From NCBI RefSeq assembly GCF_002858805.1, contig NZ_PJZI01000038.1:1-48943 (forward strand): 48,943 nucleotides of DNA, written 5' to 3'. A program made the translations under genes and the position numbers. Source of the DNA: Chimaeribacter arupi (GTDB taxonomy: Bacteria > Pseudomonadota > Gammaproteobacteria > Enterobacterales > Enterobacteriaceae). Positions 9,564-18,688 of this stretch are shown one piece after another (positions within the stretch are counted from its first letter, which is position 1; every line of letters begins with the position of its first letter). Below the pieces are notes generated by a model. That model did not search any database. It was given only the letters and a program-made list of their open reading frames with translations, and was not told where the DNA came from.

Positions 9564-12101
9564 TTATGGCAGGCTGACCAGGATCACCGCGGAGCAGCAA
9601 TCCACTGACTCGAGCGTCAGGCGGTCGGTGAGGGCGATCTCCTCCCCGCTGAGAATGTCACGGTAGCGGCGGTTGGCCAGCGCGTCCGGCAGGGCGATGG
9701 CCGTCCCGCTGAAGCGTTGCTTGTGCGGCAGGCTGTTGCTTTCCTGAAGCAGGCCCAGCACCAGGCGCGGGGTGATGACGATCAGCGCATCGTCGCCATT
9801 TACCCGCGCAAAGGTAATGACGTTGCGCGCCCAGGTGCCGGTGGCGGTGAGCGGCAGGTAATCACCTTTGCGGAACAGCGCCGGTTTCTCCTGGCGTAAC
9901 CGCAGGGTTTTGGCAATCGCGTGCTGGTTCACCCGGCCGCTCAGCCAGTCCTGCTCCGTGGCCGCCGTGGGCTTCTCAAAACCGTCCAGCATCTTTTCCA
10001 GGGCCGCGAAATCCGGCTCACGCCGGTTGTCCGGGTCAACCAGGCTGAAGTTCAGCGCCTCACTGCCCTGATAAATATCCGGCACGCCCGGCGCGGTGAG
10101 TTTTACCACCGTCTGCGTCAGGCTGTTGACCAGCCCGGCACGGATAAACGGCTGCAGGGTGCTGACGAAATCCTGCAAAAAGGCCGGGTTGTCCGGGGAG
10201 AGCAGGTGGCGGGTATAGTTGAGCACCGCCTCTTCGTAAGCATCATTGCTGTCGGCCCAGTCGGTGCGCAGTTTCGCTTCCCGCAACGCTTTTTCCACAA
10301 ACGCCAGGAACCGCTCCTCCAGCGCCTTCAGGCCCGCGGCATCAGCCGGTTGCAGCCTGACCGGCCAGACACCGGCCAGCGCCTGATAGAGCATCCAGGC
10401 ACCGGCGGCTTTGGGGGCCGCGCCATCGTCGAGCATCGAGACTTTCGACTGGTTCATCTGCCGCCAGCGGGCAACGCACTCAGCCCAGCGCGCCGGGGCT
10501 TCGGTGAGCGTGTAGAGCCGCGCGCGGGCATCTTCACCGCGTTTGGTGTCGTGCGTCGAGGTGCCGGAGAGTGCATCCGGCTGATGATCAAGGCGGGTCT
10601 TCATCTCCGCATGGAAGCGTTTAAGCGAGAAGTCGCCGGGGATCGGCTCTGCCCCTACCTCATTCAGCGCCAGCTCCATGTTCTGGCGGAAGAACAGCGT
10701 ATCCTCCACCGATTTTGCCATCAGCGGGCCGGTAAGCTGCTGGAAGCGGGTGCGGAAGGTTGCCGCCTGCGCGGCTGCGGCATCTGACACCTCGCCGGTC
10801 AGGATCTGGCTGATAAACGCCAGCGCCGCCGGATCGGGCGCATGTGCCCCGGCGTTGACTTTGCTCACGACTTTTTGCAGCAACTGACGGCCTTCCGGCG
10901 GCAGCCCGGCCTGGGTGCCGTAGGTGCGGTAGACCGGGAAGGCGATCAGCAGCTCACGCAGCGCGGCGCGTACTGCCTGCTCATCCTGTTTGCTGCCTTG
11001 TGCCCCGGCAATCTCCAGCGCAATGCGCAGCAGCGTGGTGAATTCCCCTTCGAAATTCCGGTCCACCATCAGCAGCTTGGCGGCGCGCAATTCGGCTTTC
11101 ATGTCCACCGGTTTGCCCACTACCTCGTCATAGGCGTCACGCAGGGTATCGAGCTTGCCGCCGTCCACCAGGGCATCTGAGAGCGCGGCCACGAATTCAT
11201 AGCCGGTGGTGCCGGACACCGGCCAGTCCGCCGGTAACTGCTCCCCTTCGCCGAGGATTTTTTCCACGGTGAGGTAGCATTCCGGCCCGGTTTCCCGGCG
11301 CAGGCGCTCAAGATAGGCTTTCGGGTCAGCCAGCCCGTCCACGTGGTCTACCCGCAGCCCGTCCACCGCGCCGGAACGCACCAGTTCCAGGATCAGCCGG
11401 TGCGTGTCGTCAAAGACGGTATCCTCTTCCACCCGCACGCCTACCAGCCCGGTTATCTCAAAGAAACGGCGGTAGGAGAGGTCACGCGGCGCATCACGCC
11501 ACGACATCAGCCGCCAGGGCTGGCGCTCATGCAGCGCCGCAATCGCGGCAGGGTCGGTGAGTGCCAGCACCTCATCTTCGCGATCTGCCCAGGTTTCCGG
11601 GTTCAGCGGATAAAAACTCTCGTAATAAGCGAGCGCCGGTTTGCCGGTGTCCGGGTCACGTTTCACCGTGATTTCACCGTTCTCCAGCGCGGCCTCAAAA
11701 GTGTCGCCCAGGAACGGCAGGGTCAAACGACGCGACCAGTCGATGTCGAAATGGCGCGCATACCGGCTTTTTTCGCCGTGCTCAATCACGTCATACCACC
11801 AGGTATTCTCCAGCGAGGCCGCCATATGGTTCGGCACGATGTCGAGGATCAGGCCGAGATCGGCGGCTTTCAGCGCCTTGACCATGCGGTCGAAGCCCTC
11901 ACGGCCGCCAATCGCCGGGTCGATCTCGTTGGCGTCGGTCACGTCATAACCGTGGGTGGAGCCGGCAGTGGCGGTAAAGATCGGTGAAGCGTAAAGGTGG
12001 CTGATGCCGAGCCGTTTCAGGTAGGGCACCAGCCCTGCCACGCGGTCAAAGGTCATGCCGTTACGGAACTGGATGCGGTACGTCGCGCTGGGTATCGTCA
12101 C
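9564..12101 (-). CDS. treY: Malto-oligosyltrehalose synthase
   Basis: 845 aa, GH13 enzyme that isomerises the reducing-end glucose of maltodextrins into an alpha,alpha-1,1 linkage, first step of the TreYZ trehalose pathway in the cytosol. Motifs in order: IPSATYRIQFRNGMTFD at the N-terminus, HGYDVTDANEIDP, DIVPNHMA, DGLRVDHVDGL with the nucleophile Asp, the TVEKIL glutamate, and STHDTKRGEDARAR with the third acidic residue. Length is typical. The start is a GTG at 12101 overlapping the treZ stop (GTGA), so translation is coupled. The pair gives trehalose from glycogen or maltodextrin under osmotic or stationary-phase stress. Confidence 0.95.
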   Translation of the reverse strand: MTIPSATYRIQFRNGMTFDRVAGLVPYLKRLGISHLYASPIFTATAGSTHGYDVTDANEIDPAIGGREGFDRMVKALKAADLGLILDIVPNHMAASLENTWWYDVIEHGEKSRYARHFDIDWSRRLTLPFLGDTFEAALENGEITVKRDPDTGKPALAYYESFYPLNPETWADREDEVLALTDPAAIAALHERQPWRLMSWRDAPRDLSYRRFFEITGLVGVRVEEDTVFDDTHRLILELVRSGAVDGLRVDHVDGLADPKAYLERLRRETGPECYLTVEKILGEGEQLPADWPVSGTTGYEFVAALSDALVDGGKLDTLRDAYDEVVGKPVDMKAELRAAKLLMVDRNFEGEFTTLLRIALEIAGAQGSKQDEQAVRAALRELLIAFPVYRTYGTQAGLPPEGRQLLQKVVSKVNAGAHAPDPAALAFISQILTGEVSDAAAAQAATFRTRFQQLTGPLMAKSVEDTLFFRQNMELALNEVGAEPIPGDFSLKRFHAEMKTRLDHQPDALSGTSTHDTKRGEDARARLYTLTEAPARWAECVARWRQMNQSKVSMLDDGAAPKAAGAWMLYQALAGVWPVRLQPADAAGLKALEERFLAFVEKALREAKLRTDWADSNDAYEEAVLNYTRHLLSPDNPAFLQDFVSTLQPFIRAGLVNSLTQTVVKLTAPGVPDIYQGSEALNFSLVDPDNRREPDFAALEKMLDGFEKPTAATEQDWLSGRVNQHAIAKTLRLRQEKPALFRKGDYLPLTATGTWARNVITFARVNGDDALIVITPRLVLGLLQESNSLPHKQRFSGTAIALPDALANRRYRDILSGEEIALTDRLTLESVDCCSAVILVSLP

Positions 12102-13885
12102 TGGGAACCTCCCTGGGAAAAACGGACAAGAATAGAATGCTGCGGCAGGTCATTGCCCGCCTTTGGCCAGGCAAAGATCGCCTCGCCCGGTTGGTCCGGC
12201 AGGGGCCGGGTACTGTCGCCGATGTTCAGCGCTATCGACAGCGTGCCGGCCGGGAACGTCCAGCTCACGGCCACAAAGCCCTCTGCGGTCGTGATGACCT
12301 TGCCGCACCGGCCGCCTGCGGTGGCCAGCAACGGCACCACCTTCTCGCGGCGTACGGCCAGCAGTTGCCGGGTGAAATCCAGCCAGGCGCTGCCCTCTGC
12401 GCCGGCGGGTTTTGCCCAGTCAAGTTTTGACAGGGTGAAGGTGCTTTCGGCGTTGGGGTCGGGCACATCCTCGCCCTCATGCCCGGCGTGGCCCTCGAAC
12501 TCCCTGGCGCGCCCCTCGCGCACCGCGTTGGCGAGATCACCCTGGAAATCGGTAAAGAACAGGAACGGGTTGGTCTCGCCATACTCTTCGCCCATAAACA
12601 GCAGCGGGATATGCGGCGACAGCAGCAGTGTTGCCAGCAGGACTTTGGTGCGCTCGGCCCCGGCCAGCGAAATCAGCCGTTCGCCCTGGGCGCGGTTGCC
12701 TATCTGGTCATGGTTCTGGATAAAATCCACAAAGGCTTGCGGCGGCTGGCCGGTGCTGTCGACGCCGCGTTTCTCGCCTTTCTGCCGCGAGACTTCGCCC
12801 TGATAGACAAAGCCCTCGGCCAGCGCCCGCGCGACGCGTTTTTCCGGCTCGTCGGCAAAATCCTGGTAATAGGCGTGGGTTTCGCCGGTTGCCAGCACAT
12901 GCACCGCGTTATGGAAATCATCATTCCATTCGCCGGTGAACAACGGCGTGCTGCCGTCTTCATTGCGCGGGTGCAGGAAAATCACGTTGCGGCTGTCTTC
13001 GGTGGTGAGGTGGATCGGCCGGTCAGTGATCTCAGTGCGGATGCGTTCCGCAATCTCGATCAGCACATGTTTGTCCGCACTGTCTTCGATCTGGTCGATG
13101 GCGTCGAACCGCAGGCCGTCCAGGTGGAACTCCTGCAACCAGTAGAGCGGCGCCTCAACAATGTAGTCACGGGTGGCGGCGACATCATAAGCGATGCCCG
13201 CGCCCCAGGGCGTCATGCGATCTTTATGGAAGAAATCGGGTGACAGGGCCGGCAGGTAATTGCCCTCCGGCCCGAAATGGTTCAGCACGATGTCGAGCAC
13301 CACGGACAGGCCGTGGCCGTGCGCGGCATCCACAAAGGCTTTGAAATCGTCCGGCGTGCCGTAGGCGGAGTGCGGGGCGTAAAGCAATACGCCGTCATAC
13401 CCCCAGCCCCGGTTGCCGCCGAACTGCGACACCGGCAGCACTTCCAGCATGGTGATGCCAAGTTCGGCAAGGTAGGGCAGTTTCTCGATCGCGGCGCGGA
13501 AGGTACCTTCCGGCGTAAAGGTGCCGATGTGCATCTCGTAGACCACCGTCTCTTCCCACGGGCGGCCTTGCCAGCCGCTGTGCTGCCAGTGGTAGCGGGT
13601 GGGGTCGATAACCAGTGACGGGCCGTTCACATCGGCTTTCTGCGCGCGGGAAGCCGGGTCGGGGATCGTCAGGCCGTCGGCCAGCTGATACTGGTATTCG
13701 GTGCCGGGCGCGATGCCGGTAGCCTGGTGTTCGAACCACCCCTCACCGGCCGGGCGCATGGCAATTTCTTCGCCGGCAAGCCTGAGCGTGACGTTTTCCT
13801 GCCCGGATGCCCAGAGACGGAAGCGAACTGTGTCGGCGGCCACATACTCAGCGCCCCAACGTTTATGAAATGACTTGGACTCCAT
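12098..13885 (-). CDS. treZ: Malto-oligosyltrehalose trehalohydrolase
   Basis: 595 aa, GH13 enzyme releasing free trehalose from maltooligosyl trehalose. N-terminal CBM48-like beta domain (about residues 8-100), then the barrel: YEMHIGTFTPEGTF, DIVLNHFGPEGNY, DGLRFDAIDQI (catalytic Asp), LTTEDSRN (acid/base Glu) and QNHDQIGNRAQG (third acidic residue), then LLFMGEEYGE. It is the first gene of the operon and overlaps treY by 4 nt. GAGG stands 8 nt before the ATG. The usual third partner, treX, is not in this window. Confidence 0.95.
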   Translation of the reverse strand: MESKSFHKRWGAEYVAADTVRFRLWASGQENVTLRLAGEEIAMRPAGEGWFEHQATGIAPGTEYQYQLADGLTIPDPASRAQKADVNGPSLVIDPTRYHWQHSGWQGRPWEETVVYEMHIGTFTPEGTFRAAIEKLPYLAELGITMLEVLPVSQFGGNRGWGYDGVLLYAPHSAYGTPDDFKAFVDAAHGHGLSVVLDIVLNHFGPEGNYLPALSPDFFHKDRMTPWGAGIAYDVAATRDYIVEAPLYWLQEFHLDGLRFDAIDQIEDSADKHVLIEIAERIRTEITDRPIHLTTEDSRNVIFLHPRNEDGSTPLFTGEWNDDFHNAVHVLATGETHAYYQDFADEPEKRVARALAEGFVYQGEVSRQKGEKRGVDSTGQPPQAFVDFIQNHDQIGNRAQGERLISLAGAERTKVLLATLLLSPHIPLLFMGEEYGETNPFLFFTDFQGDLANAVREGRAREFEGHAGHEGEDVPDPNAESTFTLSKLDWAKPAGAEGSAWLDFTRQLLAVRREKVVPLLATAGGRCGKVITTAEGFVAVSWTFPAGTLSIALNIGDSTRPLPDQPGEAIFAWPKAGNDLPQHSILVRFSQGGSQ

Positions 13886-14150
13886 TCAATTGCCTCTTTT
13901 ACCCAGAAAATAATGGACGGCATCGCGCGGTGCGTGTTCCGCATGCCGTGACGGATTGCCGGGGCTGTGCCGGAATCAGGGAAGGGAAACGATGCCGCCG
14001 GTTCCGGTTCAGACCGTATACGCAGAACAATCATAGACTATGGGGCGGGAAATGAAGTGACGGTGTCACCTTGTGGCGGCAGGAAAGCGGGGAAAATCAG
14101 CCTTTACCGCCCAGGTATGCCCGCACCGGGTGGCCGGGCATTAATGTCAC
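13886..14150. promoter_or_regulatory. Upstream region of treZ
   Basis: 265 bp carrying the promoter of treZ-treY. A minus-strand -10 candidate, TATGAT in the context CTATGATT, lies at 14035-14030. GTGAC-GGT-GTCAC at 14057-14069 is a perfect 5-bp dyad with a 3-nt centre. ATGTCAC and GTGACAT (14144-14150, 14161-14167) form a 7-bp inverted repeat that spans the stop of the small gene at 14151. All assignments come from pattern alone. Confidence 0.4.
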
Positions 14151-14393
14151 TTAATGGTAGGTGACATCCTGAATATCCTCTTTGGTGAACCCTTCCGAAC
14201 GCAGATGCTGGATGGCTTCCTGCAAGACTTCTTCATCACTGTAATTTTTCGGCAGGGTATTTTGCCAGGCGCACTGGCCTTCGAGACGTTTCTCGCCTTT
14301 TTCCTCTGTTGGGGAGGTAAAGATTTTATAGGTCTTGCCGGTATTCTCATCGGCAGAGAAGATCTCGATACGAATATATTTAGAATCTGACAT
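14151..14393 (-). CDS. Small conserved-looking hypothetical protein
   Basis: 80 aa, soluble, no signal peptide or membrane segment. AAGGAG lies 5 nt before the ATG. The sequence is regular (alternating strands, then a helix near residues 50-70) and acidic, and has normal codon use, so I accept it as a gene. I do not recognise the family. It is transcribed toward treZ and could be cotranscribed with it, 265 bp upstream, although the 14144-14167 dyad may interrupt. Confidence 0.65.
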   Translation of the reverse strand: MSDSKYIRIEIFSADENTGKTYKIFTSPTEEKGEKRLEGQCAWQNTLPKNYSDEEVLQEAIQHLRSEGFTKEDIQDVTYH

Positions 14394-14532
14394 TTACACT
14401 CCTTATAAACCGAAAAAAAGAACAGGGATTATTGCTCCCACCTTCTTTTAAACATAGTTGCGCCTGCCGGTGAAATCAATGTTTCACCGGGAAGGCCAAG
14501 TTAAAGCCGTGGGTAACAGGCGCTAAAGCTGC

Positions 14533-14554
14533 ACCTTTTTGGTACCAAAAAGGT
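14533..14554. promoter_or_regulatory. 22-bp perfect palindrome centred on GGTACC
   Basis: The centre TTTTTGGTACCAAAAA is flanked by ACC and GGT, giving a perfect 22-bp palindrome. Related half-sites (TTTTTGGTGC near 14580, AAAAGGTAT near 14600) follow within 70 bp. It lies in the 425-bp space between the small gene and the RES-domain gene. An operator for a toxin-antitoxin-type promoter is plausible. Confidence 0.55.
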
Positions 14555-14672
14555 ATTTAAATAGTGTTTTTATAGCGTCTTTTTGGTGCTTTTTTACAGC
14601 TAAAAGGTATGCGTGTTTTTCACGGGTCTGTTGATTTGCCCACCGAAATGCAGAAGCTGGGTGCAGTACAAT

Positions 14673-14700
14673 AACGTTTAACCCTAATGGGTTAAACGTT
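14673..14700. promoter_or_regulatory. 12-bp inverted repeat with TAAT loop
   Basis: AACGTTTAACCC (14673-14684), TAAT, GGGTTAAACGTT (14689-14700): perfect arms. No T-run follows on the plus strand. It sits just before the open frame of the RES gene, so it could be an operator or a hairpin in its leader. Confidence 0.55.
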
Positions 14701-14818
14701 CTGTGGGGAGTTATTCCTCAGAGGTAATTTAAGAAATCGTGTAAGAAAAACAGCAAATGGAGAAACCAAATTAGGAAACATTAAGATTAAAAATTCCATT
14801 ATAAAAGCCGAGCAAGGT

Positions 14819-15229
14819 TTGGCTGCATTAAAAAAAACGGGCAGGATCCCCGCTATTACACTGCATTCAGGTACCACATTGATGCGCAGTCAACCGGGTA
14901 AATATGAGAGTGGCATCCATTACTCAGCCCCGGTGGAAGCTAGGGAATGTGGCCGGTTTAACCCGCCGGGCGGGCAGATTGCCGTCTTGTATGCGGCTGA
15001 TGCTTCGATAACCGCGATGGCTGAGGTCTATGGCCGGACATGCCAGTTGGAGGGTTCGGTTATTTATCCGGAATCCGTGCTTGACCAGCATTACCTCTGC
15101 GCAGTGGAAACGCTCATGACAGTTAAAGTGATTGATATAATTGGACTTTTACAGTGCATGCATATCCCCTTTAGCGATCTTGAAGGTGAGGATTACCGGT
15201 TACCACAATGGTTAATGGCCCGCCTGTAT
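14819..15229 (+). pseudogene. RES-domain toxin-like gene, 5' half, cut by the Tn3-family element
   Basis: RES-domain proteins are toxins that degrade NAD by phosphorolysis. This half holds LMRSQPG, CGRFNPPGG (residues 44-52), VLYAADASITAMAEVYGR (56-73): the conserved Arg and Glu region. The serine region lies in the 3' half at 28214-28468. The gene stops being homologous exactly at the TGTAT target duplication. Joining 14819-15229 to 28214-28468 gives 666 nt, 221 codons plus stop, without frameshift. The start is uncertain: the frame is open from 14696 and the first standard start is TTG at 14819; no strong ribosome site is visible. Transposon sequence currently adds a foreign tail ending at 15352. 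Confidence 0.8.
15225..15229. repeat. Target-site duplication, left copy (TGTAT)
   Basis: The 5 bp immediately outside the left inverted repeat are TGTAT, identical to 28209-28213. Five base pairs is the duplication length made by Tn3-family transposases. Confidence 0.9.
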
Positions 15230-15267
15230 GGGGTCAGTTTGGATATCGAACATTATTGTACGTTAAG
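15230..15267 (+). repeat. Tn3-family terminal inverted repeat, left
   Basis: 38 bp starting GGGGTCAGTTTGG and ending GTACGTTAAG, the typical GGGG...TTAAG form and length of Tn3-family ends. It differs from the complement of 28171-28208 at one position (the 21st). The tnpA stop codon (15253-15255) lies inside it. Confidence 0.93.
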
Positions 15268-18240
15268 GTTTTTTTTTGACCTTTGTACTTTAGCCGGCCT
15301 CAGCCGACGAAAGTTTCCGGAAGCCGGTATCCGGTTGCTTTTCCAGATATAATCGCCTGTCAGATTGATGTGCTCCCAGCCTAACGGCGACAAATGCGAT
15401 AGCAGTTGCTCGTTGATCTTCACCCCTTTACGCTTTAAGGCCTCGACCGCTCTTTCCATATAGACGGTATTCCACAGGGATATGGCAGCTGTCAGGAGCG
15501 TCAGTCCACTGGCGCGATAGCTCTGATTTTCCGGTTTTCGGTCCCTGATTTCACCCAGGCGGTGCAGGAATACCGCACGCGCCAGCGCGTTACGGGCTTC
15601 TCCTTTATTCAGCCCCGCCTGTACCCGCCGACGAAGTCCCCGATCGCGGAACCAGTCGAGCATAAACAGCGTTCGTTCAATACGGCCAATTTCCCTCAAT
15701 GCTTTGGCAAGTCCGTTTTGCTTGGGATAGCTGGCAAGCTTTTTTAGCATCAAGGATGCCGTCACGGTTCCCTGTTTTATCGAGGTGGCCAGACGCAGCA
15801 CTTCACGCCAGTGAATTTCGATCTCTTTCAGGTTCAGGCTGGTCGTTGATATCAGTGACTGAAGCGCCGGGTACTGGTCCGCTTTCCCTTTGATAAACAG
15901 CTTTTTGTCGTGGAGATCCCTGATTCGCGGACAGAACGCAAATCCCAGCAGATGCATCAGGGCAAAGACATGATCAGTGAAACCAGCGGTATCAGTGTAA
16001 TGCTCCCTGATTTCCAGGTCGCTTTCGTGGTACAGCAAGCCATCGAGAACATGGGTTGAATCGCTGACCCGGCTGATTATGCAGGTGTAAAACGGGCTGT
16101 ATTGATCCGAAATATGGGTATAAAACTGACGTCCAAGCTCCTGCCCATATTTCGGGTTAACCTGCCCTGCGTAGCGGCCTGAGCTGCCTGTTCTGAAATT
16201 TTGTCCGTCTGATGATGACGTTGTCCCATCACCCCAGAATGCCGCCAGCGGCCTTTTCCCCTGCGCATTTACCAGCTCTGCAAGGGCGGCTGAATAGGTT
16301 TCGTCACGGATGTACCATGCCTGAATATCTTCGAGTGATGATTTGGTGCTCCCGGGGCAGGCTTCTGCCATTTTGGTCAGGCCAAGATTGATGCCATCCG
16401 CAAGAATGGTGGTGAGAAGCAGCCGGGGATCGGGACGGGTAAGGTCATTTTTTATATGCGAAAAATGTCGGGTAAACATCGTCCAGCTGTTTACCTCATC
16501 GAGAATTTCAGTGATTTTAGGTCGCGGTAGCATGCTGTAGACCAGCTCTGCCAGCGGTGAAACCTGCGCCGGAACGCAGTTATCCAGCGGAGAGACTTTT
16601 ACGCCTCTGTCAGATATTTCCACATCGGGCAGTTCACCAAGGGCAGCCATGGCATTGACCTCTTCAAGTCTGGACTGAAGCAGGGTCATACGGCTGGTAA
16701 TGTACTCATGATAATCAGCTGATACGGGCAGTGGCAGCGCCGGTGTGAGTTTGTCAAAATCCTTTTCGGGCATGAGGTAATCATCAAAATTTTTGTAGCG
16801 GCGCGAGCCTTTAACCCAGATATCCCCAGATCGCAACGCACCTTTAAGCTCGCTGAGAGCACAAAATTCATAGTACTGCCTGTCAATACCCGCAGGTGTA
16901 ATCACCACCTTGCGCCAGCTTTCAGGAACAAACTCAAGCGGCGCTGTCACCGGAACTTTACGTGACTGCTTCCGGTACATATCCTTAATCACAACCAGCG
17001 CATCAGCCAGAGGTTGCGCTGCCGGGGTTGCGACTAACTGTAAAGCAGACAACATGCGCGGGGCATATTTCCGTAATGTGCTGTATTTCTCGGTAATAAT
17101 ATGCAGCGGGTCAAAATTATCTTTCCTGGCGAGGTGGCGTGTTTCCTCCAGACTGGCGACAAATTCAGGCCATGGCAGTATGTTTTCTATTGCGAGCCAT
17201 GGATCGCCACCGGAATCACGGGCTTCAGACAGAGCCTGGCCGACATCGATATATTGCCTCAGTTTGGAGTGGATCAGCTTTCCGGTCTGCTGAAGGCGCT
17301 CAGCCTGTGTTCTTTTGGCTTTGCTGAAAAGGCTGTTTAGCATTCGCTCATGCAGTTCAATCACTTCGTCTGTCAGAGTGGCTCTGGCTTCTTCCAGTAC
17401 GCACACCAGGATCGCATGACGCCAGGCTGCTGAAAATCGGGTCAAATCCCGGCTACTCATCTTTCGGCCTTCCCGTGCCATTTTAAGCAACCGGTTCTGG
17501 TGAATGGTACGATCTATACCTTCCGGTAATGCCAGCGATTCAATGCAACTGAGCCGATCAAGGTGTTGCAGCACGTTCTTACCATTGATTTTACCCGGCG
17601 GTTGCAGAAGCCATGTCAGCCTGGAAGACTGATTATCTGAGGACTCAAGTAAACGCTCTAGGGCATCCCTGTGAGCCGGGGTTAACGGGGCATTCAGAGT
17701 CTGAAATACGATTTTATCGCCGCCTGTCATGGCCTCCGCACAGGTACGCTCCACTACATCAATCGCGGGGATTATCACGTGGTTCTGCCGGAGATAGATC
17801 AGTAACTCTTCGGCCAGGAGAATACCTTTATCGGTGCGCGTCGCCATCGACAGCAGATGTGTAATACAGTCCTGCTGTATTTTGCCGGAGAATGCCTTTA
17901 CGCCAAGATAGCGGTACAGTTCGGTTAAATGCTCACGCCGGGTTGTATCCCTGCCGGAAAGGTAAGCGGGCCAGAGATCCCCGGTGAGTTTTAGCCTGCT
18001 GGCGATATGCTTCAGTAGTGCATCAGATGGGGAGATTTTTTTATCCGGAGCAAAACCGACATTTTTCAGATAGCAAAGAAGGACGGCAAAACCAAAACGG
18101 CTGGCAGGTTTACGGTGAGCACTGATAAGCGCCAGATCATGTTCACTGAAATAGGCCATTCGGGTCAGCGTTAATTCATCGTCCGGTAATGCCAGTAATG
18201 ATTCTCTTTCCGACAGAGAAAGAATCTGCCTCCTTGCCAT
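15253..18240 (-). CDS. tnpA: Tn3-family transposase
   Basis: 995 aa from the ATG at 18240, chosen because GAGGG lies 7 nt upstream and the protein then begins MARRQILSLSERESLLALPD, the common Tn3-family start; an upstream start would add 19 unlike residues. DDE catalytic region: WGDGTTSSSDGQ, then HVLDGLLYHES, with the glutamate in the C-terminal third. It acts on the 38-bp ends to form cointegrates by replicative transposition. Full length with no internal stop, so probably active. The stop codon lies inside the left inverted repeat, as in many relatives. Confidence 0.96.
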   Translation of the reverse strand: MARRQILSLSERESLLALPDDELTLTRMAYFSEHDLALISAHRKPASRFGFAVLLCYLKNVGFAPDKKISPSDALLKHIASRLKLTGDLWPAYLSGRDTTRREHLTELYRYLGVKAFSGKIQQDCITHLLSMATRTDKGILLAEELLIYLRQNHVIIPAIDVVERTCAEAMTGGDKIVFQTLNAPLTPAHRDALERLLESSDNQSSRLTWLLQPPGKINGKNVLQHLDRLSCIESLALPEGIDRTIHQNRLLKMAREGRKMSSRDLTRFSAAWRHAILVCVLEEARATLTDEVIELHERMLNSLFSKAKRTQAERLQQTGKLIHSKLRQYIDVGQALSEARDSGGDPWLAIENILPWPEFVASLEETRHLARKDNFDPLHIITEKYSTLRKYAPRMLSALQLVATPAAQPLADALVVIKDMYRKQSRKVPVTAPLEFVPESWRKVVITPAGIDRQYYEFCALSELKGALRSGDIWVKGSRRYKNFDDYLMPEKDFDKLTPALPLPVSADYHEYITSRMTLLQSRLEEVNAMAALGELPDVEISDRGVKVSPLDNCVPAQVSPLAELVYSMLPRPKITEILDEVNSWTMFTRHFSHIKNDLTRPDPRLLLTTILADGINLGLTKMAEACPGSTKSSLEDIQAWYIRDETYSAALAELVNAQGKRPLAAFWGDGTTSSSDGQNFRTGSSGRYAGQVNPKYGQELGRQFYTHISDQYSPFYTCIISRVSDSTHVLDGLLYHESDLEIREHYTDTAGFTDHVFALMHLLGFAFCPRIRDLHDKKLFIKGKADQYPALQSLISTTSLNLKEIEIHWREVLRLATSIKQGTVTASLMLKKLASYPKQNGLAKALREIGRIERTLFMLDWFRDRGLRRRVQAGLNKGEARNALARAVFLHRLGEIRDRKPENQSYRASGLTLLTAAISLWNTVYMERAVEALKRKGVKINEQLLSHLSPLGWEHINLTGDYIWKSNRIPASGNFRRLRPAKVQRSKKNLNVQ

Positions 18241-18688
18241 ATGGTTTCCCTCATAAATTATTCGATGTGGTATTTTTAACAAAAATGGTTCTCGCATAAG
18301 GGTAACCCCACAGGATGGAGCATCGGGTAACTGTCTCCCCCCGGGGTCTTCATGTTTAGCGACTAACAGTCGATTAGACGTTCTTTCTTAAGGTGTCAGC
18401 TGCGATATAAATACCGAGACCGCCTCTGCCGACTGATTGATATCAGTAATGTCTGCTGTGTGCCAGCAGCGGACATTGCACATGTTGAGTTGTACTAAGA
18501 AAAAGGGATTGGGTCAGTAGCATTGAAGAATTTATGTCGTTATAGAAACGCCTAAACACGTATTTCCCCCCTTATAAAACTCAGCGATGATCTTCTCCCC
18601 GGAAAGCTATCCGGGTAATAACGCATAAAAGTTACTTTTCGCTATTTAACTTTGTGAATTTCATCTGCAATGTTTTTAAGGGTATTCC
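18241..18688. other. Space between tnpA and the cargo
   Basis: 448 bp between divergent tnpA and the MFS gene, where a resolution site would be expected in a Tn3-family element. It contains the GTCYGY-type element at 18449-18476 and no protein-like frame. I cannot identify resolvase-type dyads. It must hold the promoters of both tnpA and the exporter gene. Confidence 0.45.
18449..18476. repeat. GTCYGY-N12-GCGGAC element, copy 5, inside the transposon
   Basis: ATGTCTGC, 12 nt (TGTGTGCCAGCA), GCGGACAT. Arms and spacer length match the four copies at the left end of the window. GTGCCA in the spacer is the complement of the TGGCAC in copies 2 and 4, so this copy may be the same element in the opposite orientation. 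Confidence 0.6.

Noticed and set aside
9921-10787. Long plus-strand open frames (for example 9921-10787 and 11343-11987) opposite treY and treZ
   Set aside because: They mirror high-GC codon structure of clear GH13 genes, are rich in R, Q and H, have no family motifs or ribosome sites.
15230-15352. RES protein naturally ending at 15352
   Set aside because: Codons after 15229 are transposon end sequence read by chance; the true 3' end is at 28468.
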